Of a DNA stretch of 64,000 bases, positions 1-7,400 are shown piece after piece. The stretch is from the NCBI GenBank assembly GCA_944376805.1, contig CALWDX010000070.1, forward strand, positions 1-64,000, written 5' to 3'. The notes beneath the pieces are model-generated. The model worked only from the letters and a program-made list of their open reading frames with translations, was not told the DNA's origin and searched no databases. Positions within the stretch are counted from its first letter, which is position 1, and each line of letters starts with the position of its first letter. The stretch comes from an uncultured Clostridia bacterium (GTDB lineage: Bacteria > Bacillota > Clostridia > Lachnospirales > CAG-274). Made by a program: the position numbers and the translations under genes.

Positions 1-123
1 CAATTCGAGTAGTATTGGATAGGATTTATCCTATCTCTACATACAAGTTTCCCTGTACGCTGACTATTTTTAGCTACTTACTCACGACTAAAGTCGCGAG
101 TTTGCGTAGCTATTTTTAATCAA
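1..123 (+). mobile_element. Right end of an IS200/IS605-type insertion (probable TnpB omega-RNA 3' end)
   Basis: This stretch has no coding potential but carries strong nested hairpins: a 7-bp stem at 18-24/29-35, then an outer stem 71-77/106-112 (TAGCTAC/GTAGCTA) enclosing an inner stem 80-89/92-101 that pairs ACTCACGACT with AGTCGCGAGT. It ends in a T-run followed by AATCAA, just before a truncated reading frame. Subterminal hairpins without terminal inverted repeats are typical of IS200/IS605 right ends, which in TnpB elements also encode the guide-RNA scaffold. If so, the guide would be the bases from about 124 onward. The transposase and tnpB genes would lie to the left of the window. 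The assignment rests on structure and resemblance only. Confidence 0.55.
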
Positions 124-779
124 ATAAAACTACAAAAATAATAGAAGTTGAAAAGGTTGTTGAAAAGAAGATAATAATAAAACCTAAAATAAATAAAATT
201 AAAGTTGCAGTTTGTGGAACTTGCCCTAGAATGGGAGCGACTACACAAGCTTTTTTAATTGCAAATTATTTTGTTGGGTATGGGTTTAATGTTTGTTATA
301 TTGAAGCTAATAAAAATGATAGCATAAAAAATCTTAAAAACTTCTATCCAATAATTTTAGGTGAAGAAAGTAAAAAAATAACATATAACAAAATTGATAT
401 TTTTTATAATTCAAGCTTTGAAGATTTTCCTAAAATTCTTACTATGGACTATGAAGTTTTTATATTTGATTATGGAGAGTTTTTGCATACATCTGAAGAA
501 AGTTTTGCAAGTGCAGATTTTAGAATTGTAGTTAGTGGGGCAAAAGCCTGGGAAGAAGAATATATACATAATGTATTTAAAATTTATCATATTTATAACG
601 ATATAAATTTTATTTTTAGCTTTGTAGATGAAGATGATAGAGAATTTATTACTGAAAATATGGAAGATTTAAAAGTTTATTTTTCTGACTATGCTCCTAA
701 TATTTTTAAATCTGCTAATGAAAAAATTTATGATGAAATATTTAAAGATTATATAACATTTAATGAGATAAAGGGATAA
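118..779 (+). CDS. ParA/MinD-like P-loop ATPase, 5' end missing (disrupted)
   Basis: The frame is open from base 118 and reads through VAVCGTCPRMGATTQA, a deviant Walker A-like loop similar to those of ParA/CpaE-like proteins in ICEs. The first ATG (231) lies inside this loop and has no ribosome binding site. No ATG, GTG or TTG start exists upstream before the stop at 115-117. The natural start and N-terminal domain are therefore missing, apparently because of the IS200/IS605-like insertion at 1-123. The remainder has alternating strands and helices typical of the fold, including a VFIFDYGE strand. It is followed two bases later by a small membrane-protein gene. A role in conjugation or partition is inferred from context only, and the fragment is probably not functional. 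Confidence 0.55.
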
Positions 780-781
780 AA

Positions 782-1054
782 ATGAGTACATTTTATAACA
801 AATTCAAGGAAGAAGAACAAAAGGAAAAAGAACAACAAAAAAATGTAGTACAACAACAAGTAGAACAACCAATATTTATAGAAAATAAAAGCACTTTTAA
901 AAGTTTTATACGATTTTTAATAAGTGCTTTTTTGTTTTTAATAAAAAGTCTGTTTTATATAAGCATAACTATTTTTTCAAGTATAGGCTTGACTGTGATA
1001 TTAAATGAAAGCCTTAGAAATGGCTTTATACAGTTTATAAAAACAGTATTTTGA
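782..1054 (+). CDS. Small membrane protein of the ICE, function unknown
   Basis: This 90-residue protein has a charged, Gln/Glu-rich N-terminal third (repeated EEQKEKEQQ-type runs) and a C-terminal half that is almost entirely hydrophobic and likely spans the membrane twice (residues about 40-62 and 66-88). It starts two bases after the ParA-like gene and precedes an exported protein gene whose strong GGAGGTGATG binding site overlaps its end, so the genes are probably cotranscribed. I do not recognise a family. Its place in the conjugation cluster suggests a membrane partner for transfer or surface assembly, which is inference. Confidence 0.6.
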   Translation: MSTFYNKFKEEEQKEKEQQKNVVQQQVEQPIFIENKSTFKSFIRFLISAFLFLIKSLFYISITIFSSIGLTVILNESLRNGFIQFIKTVF

Positions 1055-1070
1055 AAGGAGGTGATGCAAG

Positions 1071-2162
1071 ATGAAAAAATTAATTATGTGTTTGATTAGC
1101 ATTTTGGCTTTAAACAAGACAGTTTTTGCTAATAATTTAGTTGAAATTCAAACTTCTATTACTGAAGATAAAACAAAAGCTATAAAAATATTTGAAAGTT
1201 ATGAAGAAGCAGATGTTAAAAATATGTTGTTTGAAGATTTTCAGCAAGACGGCTTTAAGTACATAAAAAATAGTGTAGACATAGAAAAGGTAACTAAAAC
1301 AGATACTATAAAGGCTACCGAAACTTTAGATGTAATACTAACTAAAGAAGAAAAAGAAAAGTTATCTAACTTAGAAATAATAAATTTATTTCAAGACGGC
1401 TTGCCTTATGAAAAATACGGTTACAAAGGAATTTTACAAAAAGATTTAACTACCCTTAAAATAGAACCAAATAAAACAGAAAGTACAACAACATATACAA
1501 ACCAAACGATTACATTAAACCAGAAAAAAGAATACTATGGGCTAGAAAGCAATGACTATGCATTAATACCTAAAACTATTACTAAAAATGGTGTTACATT
1601 AAATTTAGTAGATGCAAATTTTGTAAGTACAAACAATGAAGCTATTTCAAGTGTAGCAAATACTAGCGTTGGAACACTCTATAATTGTACTGCTACTTAT
1701 AGTGGAAGTTACATAAAAAAGATACCAAACACTAAAACAAATGTGATAGATTATAAAGCTACAATGGAGTATAAAGGAGATATTTCAAAAGAAATTTTTG
1801 AAAAAAATCTTATAACAGTGTCTTATGTTGGTAATAAAATTGTAGATTTAACCGTGCCAGTTGTAGCTACTACAAGTGGTGGTATTTTAGGTGGAGTTAT
1901 ATTTTTCTTTGTAAAAAGAAATGTTAAAGTTTATAACCTTATTAATGGTAGCTATCAATTAATTGGAAAGTGTAAACTTACGCAAAAAGATAGAACAATA
2001 AATTTAACACACTTGTCAATGAAAGCTCAAAGTAATATTTACAAAATAATCATTGATAATAGTGCATATAAAAATCTTAATAATCAAGAAATAAACATAA
2101 CTTTAAACAATATTACAAAGTTACAGAAACTACAAAATCAAGTTATTGATGTAACATTTTAG
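1071..2162 (+). CDS. Exported, membrane-anchored protein of the ICE, function unknown
   Basis: The 363-residue protein begins with a signal peptide (MKKLIMCLISILALNKTVFA, cleavage likely after the Ala-Asn-Asn stretch). Its central region is Thr/Lys-rich and apparently beta-rich. A single hydrophobic segment with a Gly-Gly core (residues about 263-283, followed by KRN) would anchor it in the membrane, leaving a C-terminal tail of about 80 residues. The start is supported by an AAAGGAGGTGATG site. It lies ten bases before the S-layer/sortase gene, suggesting a joint surface-assembly operon. No known domain is recognisable. Confidence 0.65.
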   Translation: MKKLIMCLISILALNKTVFANNLVEIQTSITEDKTKAIKIFESYEEADVKNMLFEDFQQDGFKYIKNSVDIEKVTKTDTIKATETLDVILTKEEKEKLSNLEIINLFQDGLPYEKYGYKGILQKDLTTLKIEPNKTESTTTYTNQTITLNQKKEYYGLESNDYALIPKTITKNGVTLNLVDANFVSTNNEAISSVANTSVGTLYNCTATYSGSYIKKIPNTKTNVIDYKATMEYKGDISKEIFEKNLITVSYVGNKIVDLTVPVVATTSGGILGGVIFFFVKRNVKVYNLINGSYQLIGKCKLTQKDRTINLTHLSMKAQSNIYKIIIDNSAYKNLNNQEINITLNNITKLQKLQNQVIDVTF

Positions 2163-2172
2163 GGGGTAAAAT

Positions 2173-3243
2173 ATGAAATTTAATAACAATACCAAAAAGA
2201 CTTTTCTACTTGCGATGATATTTGCAGGTGCTATAAACTCAAATGTTTTTGCTAGTAGTTTTAGTGATATTTCAAATGTTAAAGGCAGAGAATACATACA
2301 GAAGTTTGTTGATAAAGGCTATATAAAAGGTTATGAAGATAATACCTTTCGCTCTAATAACACTATAACAAGGGCAGAAATAGCTCAAATATTATCAAGT
2401 TTTAATATAAATCTAAAGTTTGAAGATGTAAACTTTAAAGACAGTAATGGTTAGTTTTCAAATGCTATAAAAAAAGCTACTGAAAATGGTTTTTTAAGTG
2501 GATACAAAGACGGTACATTTAAGCCAAACAATAAAATAACAAGGTTTGAGATGATAAAAATAACTTCTTATTTAGTTAGAAATGAAGAGTACAACAAAGT
2601 ACAGTTGCCTTATGCAGACGCAGAAAGTATACCTAGTTGGGTACTTAATGATGTAAATAATTTATATGCAAGTAAAGTTATTGATTTTTATGACAATAAC
2701 TTAATTAGTGGTAATACTTATATAACAAGGGCAGAAGCCGTTAAAATGCTTTCAAAAGCACTTGAGTATAACAACTGGGATATGAACAAGGTTACGCAAA
2801 ATGTTAAGACAAACAAAACTAACCCTTTACCAACTCCAACTGCATTACCTAAAGGAATAATAGGATATTTAACAGTGCAAGGAACTAATATAAAAGATTT
2901 TCCTGTTAAAGACGCAAGGGACAACGAAGAAATGCTTACAGTAATGAAAAGTGCAGTAGGGCATTTTACGCAAACACCTATTTTTAATGGAAATGTTGGC
3001 TTGTCGGCTCATAATCGTGATTATAAAATAGATTTTAGAGAGCTAAAAAATGTAAAGATTGGCGATGTTGTAACTTATCGTACTAACTTTGGGACAAGAA
3101 CATACAAAATTACAACTAAAACAGAAATTGAAGAAACAGATTTTTCATACCTTGAAAATACAAATGACAATAGAATAACTATGATAACTTGTATTGAAAA
3201 TAAGCCTACAAAAAGACTTTTAGTACAATCTACACAAATTTAA
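2173..3243 (+). pseudogene. S-layer-homology (SLH) domain sortase, interrupted by one in-frame TAG
   Basis: One continuous frame encodes a signal peptide, two or three SLH motifs (for example GYEDNTFRSNNTITRAE and GYKDGTFKPNNKITRFE) and a C-terminal sortase domain. The sortase triad is visible: His in LSAHNRD, Cys in MITCI, Arg in KRLLVQ. The frame is broken only by TAG at 2452-2454, where the SLH consensus expects Trp (TGG), so a single G-to-A change explains it. Downstream initiation at ATG 2551 would give a sortase without signal peptide. The intact protein would sit in the S-layer and attach LPxTG proteins; the likely client is the adhesin at 4433-10126. Readthrough or a sequencing error cannot be excluded. 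Confidence 0.75.
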
Positions 3244-3288
3244 TAAGATTAACAAAAACAATATGTCAGAAAATTCAGAAAAGTATTA

Positions 3289-3317
3289 TTGACTTAAATG
3301 TTTACTTATGGTAATAT
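3289..3317 (+). promoter_or_regulatory. SigA-type promoter for the CAP-domain gene
   Basis: TTGACT (3289-3294) and TAATAT (3312-3317) are separated by exactly 17 bases and lie 31 bases upstream of the start codon at 3349. This suggests the CAP protein and the adhesin are expressed separately from the broken sortase gene. Confidence 0.65.
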
Positions 3318-3348
3318 GATTATAAGTTAAATTTAAGGAGAGATATTT

Positions 3349-4353
3349 ATGAAAAGAGTTTTAAAAAGTTTGTTAAGTGGAGTTATTGTTGGTAGTATAA
3401 TATTAAGTTGTGTCAGTGTATTTGCAAATCAAAGTCAAGTTGTTAAAGTTAGTATAGGTAGCACAGTTGCTAATGTTAATGGATATGATACAACATTAAC
3501 TTTTGCACCCTATATACAACAACCAAGTGATAGTATGATGATACCTTTAAGGTTTGTTTCTACTGGTTTAGGTATAGATGAAAGCAACATAGAGTACAAC
3601 CCTAACACAAAAGAAATAACAATAACTTACAATGGTACAACTGCTAAATTTATTGTCGGTACTAATAAACTAATTCTTAATGGAGAAGAATTTTCTATGT
3701 TAATAGAAAATACACACCCTGTCTATACAGAAATAAAAAATGGTAGTACATTTATACCACTTCGTTCTTTAGAGTTAGCTTTTGGTGTAAAAATAGATTG
3801 GGAAGCTAGTACAAAAACGGCTATTTTATCTAATAAAGAAGAGAATAACAAAACTAATAATGAAGTAGTGCAACAACCTATTAAAGAAGAAAATACACCT
3901 ATTAAAATAGAAGAAATAAACAACTCTTCAAATAAAACTGAAGAAACTCTTACAGAAGAACAAATTAGAGCTATGGAAGAAGAAGTTGTACGTTTAGTTA
4001 ATGAAGAAAGAGTAAAATATGGATTACAGCCTTTAGAAATTGATGAAACTTTGATGAAACTTTCAAGAGAAAAATCACAAGATATGATAAACAACAATTA
4101 TTTTAGTCATATATCACCAGTATTAGGAGCACCAGCAGATATAATTAGAGCTAACAATATAGCTTTTAGTTGGTTTGGAGAAAATATTGCATCTGGGCAA
4201 ACAACTCCTAAAGAAGTTGTTGATAGCTGGTTAAATTCAAAAGGACATCGTGAAAACATTCTAAAGGAAGATGCAAAATATATTGGTGTTGGCTTTGCAG
4301 AAAATATAAATTCAGATTATTCTTGTTATTGGACGCAACAATTTATATATTAA
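3349..4353 (+). CDS. Exported stalk-domain plus CAP (SCP/PR1-like) protein
   Basis: The 334-residue protein has a signal peptide (residues 1-26) and a domain resembling the copper-amine-oxidase N-terminal stalk (about 30-155, with MMIPLRFVSTGLGI and TFIPLRSLELAFG, the two usual PLR repeats). A Glu/Asn/Thr-rich linker (about 155-205) leads to a C-terminal CAP domain with VNEERVKYGLQPL, SHISP, FGENIASG and KGHRENIL. Such proteins are secreted and cell-wall-associated; their biochemical role in bacteria is mostly unknown. It has its own promoter and a terminator directly after it. It stands between the sortase and adhesin genes, so a role in surface contact during conjugation is plausible but inferred. 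Confidence 0.85.
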   Translation: MKRVLKSLLSGVIVGSIILSCVSVFANQSQVVKVSIGSTVANVNGYDTTLTFAPYIQQPSDSMMIPLRFVSTGLGIDESNIEYNPNTKEITITYNGTTAKFIVGTNKLILNGEEFSMLIENTHPVYTEIKNGSTFIPLRSLELAFGVKIDWEASTKTAILSNKEENNKTNNEVVQQPIKEENTPIKIEEINNSSNKTEETLTEEQIRAMEEEVVRLVNEERVKYGLQPLEIDETLMKLSREKSQDMINNNYFSHISPVLGAPADIIRANNIAFSWFGENIASGQTTPKEVVDSWLNSKGHRENILKEDAKYIGVGFAENINSDYSCYWTQQFIY

Positions 4354-4361
4354 TATTTTTT

Positions 4362-4393
4362 AAAGCATTTCAATTAAGAAATGCTTTTTTTAT
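4362..4393 (+). terminator. Intrinsic terminator after the CAP gene
   Basis: A 10-bp stem, AAAGCATTTC (4362-4371) with GAAATGCTTT (4378-4387), with a 6-base loop is followed by a T-run. Confidence 0.8.
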
Positions 4394-4432
4394 ACACTTA
4401 AAATAAAACAATATTAAAGGAGAAAATTATTT

Positions 4433-7400
4433 ATGCAACAAAAAAATATTGAAAAAAGAATAGTAGCATTTATATTAAGTTTTTTTATGATATTTTCAAA
4501 TATAATTAATGTTTTTGGTTATGAGTGGGATTTAGAGATACCACCTATTATAAACAGTAATGATGACATTGTTATTAATGGAAGTGATAACATTACAGAC
4601 GATACAGTTATTATCAATTCTAACCCCAATACAGATAATAACTTAGGCAAAAATAACAACATTAACAATAACACTATAAATACAAATATAGAAACAACAG
4701 AAAAAAGTGATACTAATGTAAAACTTCTAAAAGAAAGTTTTAATAGTGAAACAGGTTTAACTGTTAAAGTACCTATTTTACCAACAATACAACCTAAAAC
4801 ACTTAAAAATGGAGATAAAACATTAACTTTAGTTGGTGGAGATAAAGGTGCAGACGCAAGTGTTAGCTTTAAAGGAGATGAAAGTGGAGCTACTAATCAC
4901 GCATTAATAGATTATATTACAAGAGAAAATAATGACCCTAATGCAGTTGCTTATTGTATATCCCCTTTTTATGCAGGAGCTAAAGAAAACGGCAGAACAA
5001 CAGTTAAAGTAGATAGTAATTTAACAGCTACTGATAGACAGCTTTTAGGTATTGCAGTTGCTGGATACCCACACAATAAATATAATGTTGCTGGTTACAA
5101 TGACTTAACTGAAGAAGATAAATATTATGCTACATTAATTGCTATGGAACACCTTATTTTTCAAAAAACTGGAGAATATAAAAATAAAAAAGGTGTTAAG
5201 TTTAACGGCGACCATTGGAATACTACACGTTGGTTTCCAACTAAAAGTAATGACGCTAACGCACAAAAAATAATAAATGTAGCAAAAGAAATTTATGCAA
5301 AAGGTATGGATAACCATTATGATGAAACAAAAGGTATTGCTACTATTAACTTTAAAGATAATAATAAAAATGACGGCACAATGAAAGTTAATAGAGATAC
5401 ATATAAACTAACTATTACTTTAAATAGTGATATAGAGTATAGCCACGCATTATTACAGTTTGATGACCCTAAAATAAAGCAGTGGGCAACAGGAGATACA
5501 AAAATACAATTTTATGATGGTGTAGATGAAAAAGGTACAAGACTTAACTGGGGTACGCATCAAATAGATGGACAACAATACGAGGGTATATTAATTCAAA
5601 AACCTAGTAGAAAAACAGATACTATAACTATTGTTCTTGATAAAGCTACTGCCGATAGTGTTATAACAAGTAATAAATATACAGTAGATTATACTGCTAA
5701 ATTTTTTGGTGGCGGTATGCAAGTAGGATATAAAACAAGAAATACTAATTCTACTTTACAAGACTATGTAGCCATTACAACAGGTAATGCGACCGCTAGA
5801 AATAGTATTAGTTGGATAAAAAATTCAACAGTAGAAAGTTCAACAGAAACAACAACTGCCACTACAACAACAAGAACAGAAAAAGGTGGACTAAAAATAC
5901 TTAAATATAACGCAAAAACAAATGAGCTTGTGCCTGGTGCTATATTTAAAATAAGAGGTATATCTCAAGGTGTATACGACTTTAATGTGCAAATACAAGC
6001 AAGCAATAGTGCAGAGATACCACTTCCAAATGGTGGTAAGGCTGTTTGTAAAGACGGTGTAATTGAAATATCAAACATTAATGTAGGTACATATGAAATA
6101 ACAGAAATTACCCCACCACCTAACTTTGATTTAGCTTTAGGGCAAAATTCTCAAACAGTACAAGTTGAGAGCCAACAAGATGCTACACTATATCCACAAG
6201 TTAGATTTATGAATAACCCTTATGGTAGTTTAAAAATTAAAAAAGTAGACGCAATTACAGGACAACCACTTGAAGGTGCAGTTTTAAAAGTATCTAACCC
6301 GTTATTTAACTATGAACAAGAGTTTACAACAGGGGCAGATGGAACGATAACTATTAACAACTTAAAACAAGGTAGCTATGAAATAAAAGAAGTTAAAGCT
6401 CCTAATGGTTATATTTTATCAAATGAAACAAAAGTAGCCATTTTAAAATGGGGCGAAGAAACAACTATCACTTATGAAAATCAACCTAAAACAAGCCTAC
6501 AAATAACTAAAATAGACAGTGAAACAGGGGCAAAATTAAATGGTGCTAGATTTAAACTTAAACATACAACAAGTGGTACAGAATATTTTACAGATGAAAC
6601 AGTAGACGGCGTAGCTACTACCACCGATTTAGTAACAGGTATTTATATTTTAACTGAAATACAAGCACCAAATGGTTATATTTTAGATAAAACAGAAAGA
6701 ACAATAGTTATTGAAAATAACAGAGTTAATGAAATAACTATAAAAAACAGTAAAAAGCCTAGCTTAAAAGTAATTAAAAGAGATATAGAAACTAAAGCTC
6801 CATTACAAGGGGCAAAATTTGAAATATACAGAGCCGAAAACAATACAGTACAAGGACTTATAGAAAAAGTTGGCGAATACTTTACAAATCAACAAGGGGA
6901 AATAAACCTTGATACACTTGACTATGGTTGGTATTGTATTAAAGAAGTACAAGTACCAAATGGCTATTTATTATCAGAAGATAATACAAAATTTGTTTTT
7001 CTTGAACCTAATCAAACAGGAGCTAAAACAGTTGAAGTAATATTTGAAAATCATAAAAAGCCTAATTTAACTATTAATAAAGTAGGTAGTGTTGGAAAAG
7101 AGCCTTTACAAGGTGCTAAATTTAGCCTTTTCTATGCTACTACTCAAAGTGGAGCAGTTACAAAGGTTGGAGATTATGTAACTGATGAGCGTGGTAAAAT
7201 TGAAATACCAACAGGTACTTTAAAAGAAGGTTGGTACAAACTTCAAGAAACAGAAGCTCCACAAGGCTATGAAATACAAGGTACAGGCACTTATGAATTT
7301 TACCTTAAAGCAGGAGAAAGCAAAGAAATAACTGTTGAAAATGTTGCAAAAAACGCAATAGTTATTAAAAAGGTTGACGCAGATACAGGCGAGCCTTTAG

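Noticed and set aside
2452-2454. TAG as a pyrrolysine codon in the sortase gene
   Set aside because: The SLH consensus expects Trp at this place, one base explains the change, and no pyrrolysine genes are in view.
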